A stretch of DNA of 64,000 nucleotides from assembly GCA_027919835.1 (NCBI GenBank), contig JANVFP010000032.1, positions 310,001-374,000 on the forward strand, written 5' to 3'. Positions 35,043 to 51,097 of this stretch are shown one piece after another (positions within the stretch are counted from its first letter, which is position 1; the number at the start of each line of letters is the position of its first letter). The position numbers were made by a program, and so were the translations under genes. This DNA comes from Lentinula raphanica. Taxonomy: Eukaryota; Basidiomycota; Agaricomycetes; Agaricales; Omphalotaceae. A model generated the notes under the pieces. It was not told where the DNA came from. It saw nothing but the letters and a program-made list of their open reading frames with translations, and ran no database searches.

Positions 35043-35800
35043 ACATGTCCTATCTGATGGGTTCAACAACCATCACCTGGTCCTCATCTGTTGCTCGCAT
35101 TTCAACACATGCAAGCTCTTGAAACTTCTTTATTTGTATGTTCTAATGTCTCTTCACAGTCCTATTAACCTGACAAATCTACTAGAAATTCTGAGCCCAC
35201 TGATAAACGGTTTGATTTATTTTGAATATTGCGACTTCTTTTCTTCAACAGTCAATCGGATATGATTGATGCCTGATTCACTTGTTCGGTTTGATACTTA
35301 TCTTGTTTTTTTTCTTGTGCGCTTCTTATACTTTCTTTACGTGGCGATTGGAGAGGGCAGGCATATAACCATTTTAATTTGTATGTCCTGTCCAATTTTC
35401 AGGTGTATTCCAAGTAGTCCGTCTCATGTATCTCTTCATATTTTTTCTTTTCTCCTGCGGTGATCGAGGGGGGCAATGCGATCTATCCAAAGTTTTCAGA
35501 GTCCCGTTCGATTCTCGCTCTATACCAGTTTTCTGTATCTTACCTCTTTTCTCATGCGGTGATCGAGGGGGGCAATGTTGTCTTTCTGATGTTTTCTGTG
35601 TCCCGTCCGATTCTCGCTCTATACCAGTTTTCTGTATCTTCCCTCTTTTCTCCTGCGGTGGTCGAGGGGGGCAATGTTGTCTTTCTGATGTTTTCAGTGT
35701 CCCGTCCGATTCTCGCTCTATACCAGTTTGATTGTAATGTACATACGTAGCCTCCTTCGCCTTTCAACAAGTATGTGGCTCTTGTAGCCTCTATTTGTAC
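35043..35800. other. Intergenic region between the amidohydrolase and RDH54 stop codons
   Basis: Tail-to-tail genes meet here. The first 400 bases are T-rich with no gene. The rest holds the 99-bp tandem repeat listed separately. Confidence 0.5.
35441..35732. repeat. Tandem repeat, three copies of a 99-bp unit
   Basis: Three near-identical copies, spaced exactly 99 bases, carry TGATCGAGGGGGGCAATG (first at 35461, then 35560 and 35659 with GGTCG) followed by TTTTC(A/T)GTGTCCCGT and ATTCTCGCTCTATACCAGTT. Copy 1 differs most (GCGATCTATCCAAAG in place of TTGTCTTTCTGATG). Because 99 is a multiple of three, long open frames cross it on both strands; I do not regard these as genes. It lies in the 3' intergenic space. 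Confidence 0.85.
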
Positions 35801-38800
35801 CTATTTCTGGTCCGATGAATCTTCTCCAAGTCCCATTTCGACGGATACAGAACTGCGTTCAAACAAGAAAGAGATTGTACCCCCAGGAACTGAACGAGCT
35901 GTAACAGGTTGCAGGCCCTCAGAATCAGCGGCCTGCAATATCTGTTCAGTCTCCCCTTTTGTAGAGTTCGAGGATTCCTTGGGCTTGTAGACCATCTCAC
36001 GAAGTATGTCGTCTTTGATGTCCTTGCTAACATCCTCTTTCAAACAGTTGATGTGCTTCCATTCCCCTAATGAGGCAAGACTGGCTCTCTTCTTTTCGAG
36101 GTACTAGGTTTCTGATTAGATGAAAGAACAAAGAGGTGAAAGACAAAACGTACATCTGCGTCGACCTTGTAAACATCTTTTTGGGGATTAACTTGGGATG
36201 CTGTGATGAAGCCTCTCGGACTATCTGAGTTACTGTTGTCAACACCGTCGTCTGGGGCATCTTCATATTCATGTTCACAGATACATTCCAATAAGTCGTG
36301 AGTATTACTGGAGGTATCTGGATGCACCCGAAAAATGTCGCGCAACTATCAAAGTCAGGTTGGAGGTTGATATGCAGTCAGAAACGTCGAACATACGTCT
36401 TTGCGAGTGAAAGAATCCGCCTTATAGTTGGCTTTGGTGTTATCCTAAGCAGATCAGTCGGTACTAGCACAGCGTACGCGTGATGTAATTTCGCTTACAG
36501 AACCCATGAGTGCTGAAACATTTGTTAGATCACAGTGGGAAGCATGTTCAACCCAATACTCGCTCACCATTACTCAAACCAAGTTTGATGATTTGACGCT
36601 GGTAGATTTTTTCTGCGGCATTGCGGCGATCTTGTAAGTATACGGTTCAGTCAAAGGGTGTCAAATCACCATCTATAGTTCCGGCAGTGAGGAACCGGTA
36701 AATAAAAACAGGCCGCTTTTGACCATCCCTATCAGGCAAGTTTCTGTCTGGAATTGCGGAAGTGATTATCAGTAGGTGCTCACCGATGACAGCGAGCCAT
36801 AGCTTGGAGGTCATGACTAACATAAGAGTATATTTGGGTTAAGTTCATCTTCGCTGCTTGATGAATATCTCACCTGGGATTCCAATCTGAATCAATCAAA
36901 CATAACCGGGAGGCCCCTGCAGCTTGTCAGTTTAATCTTCATTGATACAGATAGGACTGTCTTACCAACAAGGTTTATGCCAGTTCCTCCCGCCTTCGAG
37001 CTGAGAAGGAATATGACTGTGCGCGTTTGAATCAGCAACATTTCTGTTGAAGGTGAAAGTCACAGTCTGACAGCTTGTCTTCTGGTTTGTCTTGTTGAAG
37101 CTCGTCACATATTCTTGTCTTTTCGCAGCAGGGGTCTGCCTGAAATTGATATCAGTAAAGGGCGCCTACGAACACAGAAAGATGGCACCAACCCATCGAG
37201 GCGGAAGTAGTTGTAATTCTTCTTCTTGCAGAAACTCTCGAGTATGTTTAGCGTCGATGTATAGTGAGAGACTAGAACACATTTCTCGTCGGTCTCCTAA
37301 CACAGGATGAGTACACGAGGTAAACTCATAGACGTGTTCCTACCCGTTTTATGTATGCTAGTAATTTCGATAGAGCCAACATCTTCCCTGGAGGACAACA
37401 CATCAGCTATAAATACTTGTGGACATAGGGGTGAAAAAATTCAGACCGCTTAAGCTTAAGTCCTCGATCTGGCTGTGGGAAGGTATCAATTGGAGAGCTT
37501 CCGCAAGATTGGCTCGTCGAATGGCATCAACGTTGTTCTGAGAGTAATTATTGTCCATGACAGCTTTCAGCAGGATTGGGCTGCTACTGATTTTCGTTAG
37601 GATATTGATCAAGGCTAGCGATTCAGCCGTCGAGTTATAGTCTACAAAGTCATCAACTTTGTTTGGATCGAGAACTTTGGCAAAAATTGAGAGCTGTAAT
37701 GCGGTCGGCCTCACGAACACGACGTATTCATCTTCATATATGGTAAGCATTTTTGGCACTCCATGAAGAACGTTAAAAGCTCACGTTTAGGAGGCAAATA
37801 GTTGCCCAAGATAGTTGCTTCACGACGCAGAACGAAGCTTTTTGCTATATTAGAGAGCTTGAAAGATGATGGCGCCATGAGTTCTTCGACTCACAAGAGT
37901 TAGCCACAAACCTGTGCAGAACGTTTCTCGCCAAGTTCAAGCTCCTTCGTGGTACATCCGGGAGCGCGACTTTTCAGAATGGGAACTTCATATAGCCTAC
38001 GAAACGCAGGATATTCATCTAAGATATCGTCAGAAATAATATCGAACAAATCATCCACCACCTCACCTAAAAGGCCCGGATTGCAAAAGTCCACCTGCAA
38101 CGGGATGAAATGAAAGGTGAAGAGGCGGAGGGAATGTAGGCCCTACCATTGAATGAAATTCACCTAGATCATTCTGTATCGGAGTGCCAGAAAGGATGAC
38201 CCGACGTAAAGTACTGAGTTCTTTGAAAACCGTCGAAGTCTTGGCTTTGGACGACTTGAGTCTATGTCCTGGTTTATATGATTAGAAATTTCCGAAGTGA
38301 ACTTCATGGGCTGGTTCCTCGCACCTTCATCACATATGATAAGGCCTACTCTGAGACGAAACGTGAAACGCAAACTAGGAATTGACTGCAAATATTACTA
38401 ACCCACACGTCTTTATTTCCTTTCTACAACAAAGTCAATCCTTCTTGTTTCCAAATTCTGAGCAGGAAACTCTTACATGACACTCCGAAGTCTCTCATAA
38501 CCGACTATCATCACTTGCTGCCTTGGCCTATGAAAATCAATAACTGGACAAAGACAAAAAAATACTATGACACACGAGCTTGCGAACGTCTTTGCTGCGG
38601 CTGCATCCTTATCGCAAACGCTCACACCTACACGGTCCCGACCCAACCATTTATGGAATTCGGCTTTCCAATTCTGAAGACGGATGAAGTGTTAGCATGT
38701 TACGAAGAGGCGATAGTGTCTAGATATACTCGCGTTGATCAAAGTGACCGGACAGACGATGAGTGCTTTGGTGATGACAGGTCCACTTCCTGCATACGGA

Positions 38801-40560
38801 GTTTGTCCTGAAGATGATATGGTTGTGAGTATCTCACACGCGCAATGAGGAATCCAAATTCGCGTACGGAGTAATGTCCAAATCAAAGTGATGGTCTATC
38901 AAACCACGTTTATTTTCACACATAACGAAGACGAGAAGCGTACTTGTAGCGTCTTTCCAAGACCCCTGGAGGTGGCAACTGTAAGTACATGAAGTAACAG
39001 ATAAGTATTGTTGCCCATACATTTCATCCGCGAGGATACACCCTTGGCCTTCATGTTTTCGAAGACCCATAACACACTCGTAGAGGAATTTTACTCCTGG
39101 TAGGGATGCATAAAGCTGAGTAGTTGTGAGTGTAGGTAACACTGACCTTCTTTCTGGTGCGGTCGCAACTTGTGAGCAAGAATTGGATCTATAACAACTG
39201 GCACGATGGGTCGTTCCCTGAGCAGTTTGAAAATCAGCAAGTACATGTAAAGAGCATTGCTGATACGTACTTCTTGTTATAACGCGCGATATGCTCTTTG
39301 GTAGGTGCTTTCATGACAACTGCATTTTCAGCGTCAGCGTCATGCCTGAAAGTCACATCAGAGCAATCCTAGCAAGAACTTCAAATACACACAATGGACC
39401 AATGGTTTTTTTTGGACGAGGAGGGACAGCATAGAATGACGTTGGGGGAACATATCGATTTGAGAGAGGAACGGAGGTGGAGGGTGAAGCATGTTTCTCA
39501 GTTTCTATTTCTTTTCCCGACGAATCAAAGGGATATGCCGCTGAGGATACTTCATTCAACAGAAGGAATTCTTTTCCCCCAATTATGAGATGGTTTCCCG
39601 CGTTGTGCTGATGGTCTTTGCAAACAGATGTGCCGATTCTGTGGAACAATCATTATTTGATGACATGGAACTCATGGTAGTGACCTGCTAACATTTTGCC
39701 TTTCTCCGAAAGCATGGTTATCTTGTGATCTATACATGAAATGAAAGCGTCTCCTTCCCAAATGACTTGCTTCTTGTTGCTCGATTGTAGTTTACGCCTA
39801 GGAAATGATATGAGATGATAAATAACGCTTGATTGGCTCTCTTTACCAATTGGCAGCCCAATATGAGGGCTTTGCAGACTCCGCAGTGCTCGGTTCAGAT
39901 TGTGGATTCTCATTCGATTTTCGGGAAGGAAGAAGTTCTGGTGTAAATGGAGGCGTTGAAGAGCTTTGGTTAGAATGTTCTATATTTGGCTTTGCTTTTC
40001 GAATGGTCGGAGGTATGAAGGTCTTTGCAGAAGCTCTCTTGATAGTTTCTTGTGCGGGTTGGGTAATGACCACAGAGCGCGTTCCAAAACATGTCCCAGA
40101 GAGATATTCTTGCTTTGAAATTTGTCGGTCGAGTTCAACATCTTTGCCACCAATGTTCAATAGTTTGCCATCGGACAAGGGGATGTCGGCTTTCCCAGTA
40201 CCGATTCTAGGGGTAGTTTTGTCCAGTATAGGGTGAAGGACATCAGATTGATAGACGCACTGTTTCCCATCAGTAGAATCGTATAAAGTGGCTCTCGAGC
40301 TCAACACAACAAGGACACCATCTCCTTCCCACGTTTTGTGTTTCTTAGCTTGATGATTACGCCTACTCTATGTTTTGAGTGCTAGCAAAACGGATATCTT
40401 TCGTAACCTCCTACCATTGAACCATCCAGTAGTGATCATCTGATTCACTCTGGCTCTCAACGCGATATCGTTTGGCATTTTCGTATTCAGGACGCAAGTT
40501 TTCGTTTCCGTGTTCAACTTTGCGCTTTCCGGTGAGGATAGGAGTTTGGAAGGAGGGCAT
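35801..40560 (-). CDS. RDH54: SNF2/RAD54-family recombination translocase RDH54/TID1 (RAD54B-like)
   Basis: ATP-driven dsDNA translocase that partners Rad51/Dmc1 and removes them from duplex DNA. The start at 40560 gives MPSFQTPILTGKRKVEHG. The N-terminal region carries two copies of a motif typical of the fungal RDH54 front end: WMVQWRRNHQAKKHKTWEGD and WAANWRKLQSSNKKQVIWEGD. The helicase follows: GVKFLYECVMG, Walker A ADEMGLGKTLQ (split by an intron), KALIVCPVTLINNW, LIICDEGHR-type motif II, VILSGTPIQNDLGEFHSMVDF, and in lobe 2 the Q-rich DGQKRPVFIYRFLTAGT. The C-terminus has THDLLECICEHEYED and GGTISFLFERSS, as in RDH54. The gene has around twenty short exons; I did not place every junction. 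Not RAD54 itself, judging by the N- and C-terminal motifs. Confidence 0.88.
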
Positions 40561-40723
40561 TGCAGTCTATGTAGCTAGTCGTAGTTGAGGATGAAGTTGG
40601 TCACAATGACAGGTCACAGACGCGTGGTGACCTGTGGCGAGAGTTACGTAAGCAAAGAATCACACTTTTGTGACATTTCGTGATCACCGTAACGCGCGCC
40701 CGTACCTGCCCGTACTGAGCTCA

Positions 40724-41055
40724 CTGAGAGTCCGTTCGGATCGTCCGGCGTTCTGCTGCAGGATGATTTCAGGATGACACGGATGTCCGGTCCACCTCCC
40801 GGCAATGTAAGCCATGTCACGTTGATGTGGTTATATCTAATCATATCTTGCATTTGTAAGAATCTGATGGCTTTATCAGGCCAAAATGGGTAAATCTGTC
40901 CAAGAGCGTTTGTTTTATCATCCCAGATAAGTGATATCGCTGATAAGCGCCATAAATCAAAGCGACACGGGAAGGGGCCGGCCTTCCATCCTACTGTCTT
41001 GGCATCCTGAAATCATCCGACAGCAGCATGCCGGACGATCCGAACGGACTCTCAG
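40724..41055. mobile_element. Short inverted-repeat element (MITE-like)
   Basis: A 53-base arm at 40724-40776 (CTGAGAGTCCGTTCGGATCG onwards) matches, inverted, the arm at 41003-41055 with few mismatches. The 332-bp unit has no coding capacity. I cannot see a convincing target-site duplication. It lies between the RDH54 start and the RVB1 stop, in the only long gap between these genes. Confidence 0.65.
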
Positions 41056-41192
41056 GCAGCGCCGCTGTATTGAGTCTGACGAGCATCCAAAATGCAAATA
41101 CAGCAAAAGGTCACAGACATTAACAGTCAAGTACATGAGCCATAATGTTACTTTTAGACACGAGCGACGAAGTAACGAAGGTTTTTTGGGGT

Positions 41193-42863
<1,671 letters not shown>

Positions 42864-42958
42864 TGGGCCTTGGCGGACGCGAAGAAAGTTCAAGAGTGAA
42901 AAAATCCCACGATTTATAAGACGTACATACAGCAAGTACAAAGTAATATATAACAAAT

Positions 42959-43607
42959 TTAATGTAATGATATTATAATCCAAAGGTACTTCTCTGCCTA
43001 ACGAGTCAGCTCGATGGAAAGGCATCGAAGTGGAGACACTTGCTAGCTGCAAAATGTTGGCTCTGTCTTGAGGAGGTAACACCGCAAGCTGTTCAGGAGT
43101 CATTGACAAGACTTGTATCACCATCGCCTAGAAAGTCCGAGATTAGAGATTGGTCTACGTCTGACACGATCATCTCATACCTTTTGATCATCGGGTATTG
43201 CAGCAAGAATAGCAGGGTTTAGAGTAGGTGTTTGGGCAGACGATGTATAGGAAGGGTATGCATTCGCAGCAGGAGGCTGAGAATAAGGAGGAGGGGTTGG
43301 CCGGTGATAACTCTGCGAGGGAGGAGGAGGCTGAGAAGTTGCTTGTGTTTGAGGTTGAGGGTGGGGTTGGGAGGCTCCTTGTGAAAAGTCTGCTAACGTT
43401 TTCTGAGGTTGGCAATGGTGAGCAGAAAGGCGACAACCGAACCGGGACTAGTTATACCTGGAAGACTTCAAAGTTAACAGCATTGAGAGACACCATGAGA
43501 GACATCAGCGCATAAGCAATTTGAGGTTGACTGTTAAGTATCTGTTTTGCGGCCGCTGGAGTGGTCTTTTTGAGTTGAAGCATTAATTCGATTAATTGCT
43601 CGGACAT
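42959..43607 (-). CDS. CstF64-type hinge plus C-terminal-domain protein without RRM
   Basis: Pre-mRNA 3'-end processing factor related to CstF64/CSTF2. The start at 43607 gives MSEQLIELMLQLKKTTPAAA, then KQILNSQPQIAYALMSLMV, which is the hinge that binds symplekin/CstF77. A Pro/Gln/Ser-rich linker follows (KTLADFSQGASQPHPQPQ). The C-terminal domain is DDQKAMVIQVLSMTPEQLAV and LPPQDRANILQL, the three-helix Pcf11-binding bundle. The N-terminal RRM that gives CstF64 its RNA contact is absent; the ATG is only 76 bp from the divergent POP4 start, so it is not merely mis-modelled. The stop is uncertain: one splice choice (intron 42994-43039) ends at about 42959, another keeps the frame open into RVB1. 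Confidence 0.75.
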
Positions 43608-43683
43608 GGTGGTCGATATTCAGGTATTCAAGTTTTCATAAATTCCCACATTCAGAATTCATCATCCCTCTTCTGATTCATCC

Positions 43684-44602
43684 ATGGACATATACGCCCA
43701 ATCGCCCGTGCCCTTCAATCAAGTAAGACAGTTCCTCTGTCCAACAATTCACTACTGACATACTGTTCCATAGCAAGAACGGCTGAAGTTCTCTTCCAAG
43801 GATCCGTTTGTCCCAGAATTCGTCAAATCGTCTCTGTTACCCTCCGTAAATCCAACAGAGATATACGCTACTCGGGTACACGGTAGGAAGATACTGTTAG
43901 AGAATCCCGTAGGTAAAAGAGAAAAGAAGCCCAAGAAGAAGAAGAGAAAGCAGCAAACCAACACAAAATCTCTTCCAAGAATAAGTGGATCTTGGACTTT
44001 GAATCCTCATGAATCGAAGTAGGTTCGTAGTTTTTAAGTCTTTAGCCTTAAAATTTATTAGTTAGGTTCGATCTCTTCGTTCCACTGCATCACCTCTGGA
44101 TGGGATACATGTCCGAATTGCTAGCTCTAAATAATGTTGAACCTCCTTCAACGGCTTCTGCACACCCTAAATTGATCAAGGCGGATTATTCTGGTTCATT
44201 CCTTTCTGGTAAGCGGCCTGGATTATTAGTTCTGCATCCTCATAATCGCACTCTATAGTACAGATGAGTAAAAATCCGTCGCTGGTCGGCATACAGGGAA
44301 TTGTTCTGCACGAATCGGAGAATACATTCAACATTATAACCAAAAACAATGAGACGAAAGGTATCTTCGTAGATGCTTGTTTCTTGAGATGCTGACTGAT
44401 TTCAATATCAGTTCTTCCAAAGCAGAACACCATCTTCACTTTGTGCGTTCCAGCCTATGCGATTTCAGACTCCCTTCCACCCAATAGTCTCGTTCTTGAT
44501 ATCCCACATCTGGCCTTTACTCTGTTCGGGAACCAGTTCAGATTTCGTGCTACAGAACGTGCTGGGAGGAAGTTCAAGAGTAAAGAGACCATAGAGCTAT
44601 AA
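43684..44602 (+). CDS. POP4: RNase P/MRP protein subunit POP4 (Rpp29)
   Basis: Protein subunit shared by RNase P (tRNA 5' maturation) and RNase MRP (rRNA processing). The ATG at 43684 starts MDIYAQSPVPFNQQERLKFS. A Lys-rich nucleolar-type stretch (GKREKKPKKKKRKQQ) comes before the fold. The diagnostic motif LWMGYMSELL is present, then the Sm-like barrel with KADYSGSFLSV, PSLVGIQGIVLHESENTFNI, ITKNNETKVLPKQNTIFTLC and LFGNQFRFRATERAGRKFK. Several short introns are removed. It ends SKETIEL. Length of about 245 residues fits fungal orthologs. The alanyl-tRNA synthetase gene starts 142 bp after its stop. Confidence 0.92.
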
Positions 44603-44744
44603 ACTGAATACTAGAATGTGAATAATTAGTTTACCTTCAAAATGCAGTTTTAGATGTGAGATGAGTTTAGCGCTGGTGCGGTGGGTGCGGTGGCTGTGCC
44701 GACGATCGACCATTTCTGGTATGATCACGTGAGATCCAGGCTGT

Positions 44745-48305
<3,561 letters not shown>

Positions 48306-48613
48306 CATACTATCGATTTAATATCCATTGTAGGCAGTGTTTCCGTGCGTTGACGCAACTCGAATCGAGGACTGGATGAGTCGGAAATTTCACACTTCTT
48401 GCTTCTCAACGTAGCGCTCAACTACGTCGGTGCGTCTGCGTTAAGTTGTTTCGCATTATTTCGCATTAATTAAATATGCCTGTACTGGAGAACCAAATTC
48501 TGTCTATTTCGTTTCTTCCGACATCCTTTGAGTCTCTGAGAAACCCGAACATAGTAACTCATTCCTCACCTCGGCTGATGCTAGTCTAGGCCCCATCCTC
48601 GACGAATCCCAGA

Positions 48614-50111
48614 TCATAATGCAGGTTCCCAGCTTTCCAGTATCGGGTTCCATGCTGGATGGAATAGGTCGCGTGACAATATCGTCCATGCTGGACCCGA
48701 GTGGTCCTTCAATGCTTCCGTGACACTGCGGGGATGAGCCCATATTCTCGTCCCGAAAAGCATGTGATTATGCTGAGAAAATGTACAAAATTCCACTGAT
48801 TGTGACAAGTAGAATATTTTAAAAAATGCCAGAATAGCCAGTAGAGCAATTAGCTAAGAAAAATCTGGGAATATTTGAAATATTCCACAATTTATCCCAC
48901 CTTGATAATTAGAAATTTTGCTCAAATATTCACTATGGGAATGTGTCACAATATTCTCTCAATAATCTCCCCCGGGATATGGGGTATTCAGGATATTCTC
49001 ACACAGGCTATCCTGGATTGACCATATTTGATGGGAGAATATTGGGAGAATATTGTGACACATTCCCGTAATGAATATTTGAGGAAAATTTTCAATTATG
49101 AATGTGGGATTAAATGTAGACTATTTGGAATATTCCCCAACTTTTCTCAGATAATTGTCCTGCCAGCTATTCTGACATTTTTTAAAATATTCTACTTGTC
49201 ACAATCAGTAGAAATTTGTACATTTTCCCGGCATAATCACACACTTTTCGGGACGAGAATACGGGCTCATCCCCGCAGTGTGATGTTCTTGTTGTACATA
49301 TCCCACTCGTCCTTCATATCCTCTGTGATCGCAAGACCCGCCCCGGAGCCCTTGACTAGCAGCATCCCATAGAAATATAGATCCCAAGTCGGCCGATCAA
49401 TGGAGAGGTTGGTGACCTCAGGCTCCGCCCGAAGATGGTCACCTCCTTGGGCGCGTGAAGAGAGCTTTTCCTGGAGCAACGTCATGGTCTGGTTCTGAAA
49501 GAAGAGGTTGGGGAGGTGGGTATATGACCGGAGTTCCCTATTCAAGGATGTTGTCACAGACTTCCTTGTGGACATTGACATGGTCACAGTGCCGAACTCG
49601 AGAACATTGGCTGTGGAAGTGATCGCTATCGATCTGAACACTTGCCATGATCCTCGTTTAGAATCCCATCTGGTTCGTTGACAACTGCCAAAGCTATGGG
49701 CCTTGGAATCCCAGTCTGGCTTCAATCCCACTGTCCAAATTTCTGTTGAGTCTACCAGTTCCGGCGGCCCTTCAATGTAGTGAGATCGAGACTGTGTTTG
49801 ACGGGCCAAGATGATCTTGTATGTCAGGACTGCACACAACTTCAGTGTTGCAGGTTTTGACTGGAACTAATCTCTAGCTACTTACGACCACCAGCTGGCT
49901 ACAAGGAGGCAGTTTGAGTATCTCAAGTAAGCGATTGGCTAGCAGCGCATACCTTCGGCTTCTTGGTGACCTTGGTGATCTTCGTGCCTCCCTTCCTCAG
50001 TCCATTTTTAGTCACTTTAGATGGGAGTGCAGGTGACACCGCAGCAACGGTCATCAAGAAAAGTAGCACATAGGCAAGCAAGTGCCACAAAGACAATCGG
50101 AATTGACACAT
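48614..50111 (-). pseudogene. Putative secreted-protein gene interrupted by a CACTG-type MITE
   Basis: I do not recognise the family. The start at 50111 gives MCQFRLSLWHLLAYVLLF then LMTVAAVSPALPSK, a signal peptide, and a Lys-rich stretch (KVTKNGLRKGGTKITKVTKK). After one or two introns (a 13-nt exon at about 49876-49888 may be used) a 180-residue exon follows, LTYKIILARQTQSRSHYIEG onward, to DEWDMYNKNIT. There the 557-bp element begins, and its terminus supplies the stop (reading T-L-R-G-stop). On the far side the same frame continues EALKDHSGPAWTILSRDLFH to a stop at 48614. Removing the element and one TGA copy joins both parts in frame. The last 34 or so residues are therefore lost at present. 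Confidence 0.7.
48724..49280. mobile_element. CACTG-terminated MITE, copy 1 (557 bp, 3-bp TSD TGA)
   Basis: Termini are CACTGCGGGGATGAGCCC and its complement GGGCTCATCCCCGCAGTG. The two arms, about 240 bases each, are complementary over most of their length with small differences, so the element is a near-perfect hairpin with a short loop around 48980-49020. TGA is repeated directly on each side (48721-48723 and 49281-49283). A CACT(A/G) start with 3-bp duplications is typical of the CMC/EnSpm (CACTA) superfamily. No transposase frame is present. Confidence 0.85.
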
Positions 50112-50499
50112 AGGTGTAAAACAACTTCTTGCGGATCTTCAAGTGAGCTAGAGGCGTATTCTGAAAGCAAGAGTCTTACCAACAGGCGATTCGATTTGGC
50201 CAGCAAATCTTTGGGTGTTTGATTTTGGGGCGGGGGTTGTCGCAAGGCCAGTGAAGGTCTTCGTTCGGGAATGAAGAAAATTGCGCTTGAAGGCTATGAA
50301 ATTTGACTCCATCCAACAGTTTCAAAACCTTTCGGAGCTATGTCACGATATGATCTGGATACCAGAGAGTCGAACATCGTGTCCTCCCTCTGAACAGCCC
50401 CGAGTTGAGGCGTTTTCACGGTTGCACTTGTGATATCCTCAAGACTCCTTCCGCTCATTGCGAGGGATTCTATAAAGAAGACTTCAAGCAATCAGTCGA

Positions 50500-50730
50500 T
50501 ATGCATGGTGAACCACTTCTTCAATTGCCCTCAAGGCCCTGTCAATATTCACTCGAAACTTGATGACCGATCTCTTGCGCAGCCTTGGCTTTCGCATCGG
50601 CACAGCAAGTGGTTCTGGACCCTTCTGGTGTTCCATGCCAAAGATCCACCGCCTGAACCAAGCAGCGTTGGTGTCTGTGAAAGTCATACAGCGGTAACCA
50701 TGTTGGTCGAAGTATACCAGCCTACCAATA
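50500..50730 (-). pseudogene. Degenerate fragment of an ERG25 3' end
   Basis: The frame reads HGYRCMTFTDTNAAWFRRW, then IFGMEHQKGPEPL, which lines up with [25 protein letters not shown] near the C-terminus of the ERG25 gene 600 bp away on the same strand. The DNA also agrees further on: GTGCCGATGCGAAAGCCAAG corresponds to GTCAATGCTGCGAAAGCCAAG. The His-box histidines are lost and frames shift after the match. It is a decayed partial duplicate, without the membrane spans. Confidence 0.7.
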
Positions 50731-51097
50731 TCACCATATATCTCATCTTTCTCTTGCCTGTGAGATGCTGAGTTTGGTTTGGAAGTCCGGTATGCACATT
50801 CCAGCACTCACCCATTGGATCGAATCCTCTACTTGAGAAAGAACGCCCCGAACACCTTCAGTTCAGCTACGACCGAGGGTTTGCGCGATCCGACGATCTC
50901 AACCTGCTTGTGATGCTCGTCGGAGCGATAGAGGCAACCAACAACGAGTAGGTGTAAAGAGCAACGTTGATATGCGTTCATGATCGCACCTGTGATATAT
51001 TCAGTGGTGCTTCATTGGGAAGGCGTTCACGATTGGGCAAAATGAAGGATTGCGATTAATATTAATTCATAGTATTAGTATCAAGGTGAACGAAGGA
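50731..51097. other. Intergenic stretch with a possible coding relic
   Basis: On the plus strand 50820-50952 reads openly as NPLLEKERPEHLQFSYDRGF, then ARSDDLNLLVMLVGAIEA before a stop. It looks like protein but I find no start or partner exon and no family. The rest is non-coding, with the ERG25 3'UTR at the right end. Confidence 0.3.

Noticed and set aside
35426..35770. Long open frames on both strands across 35.4-35.8 kb
   Set aside because: They result from a 99-bp tandem repeat whose length is divisible by three; no protein features.
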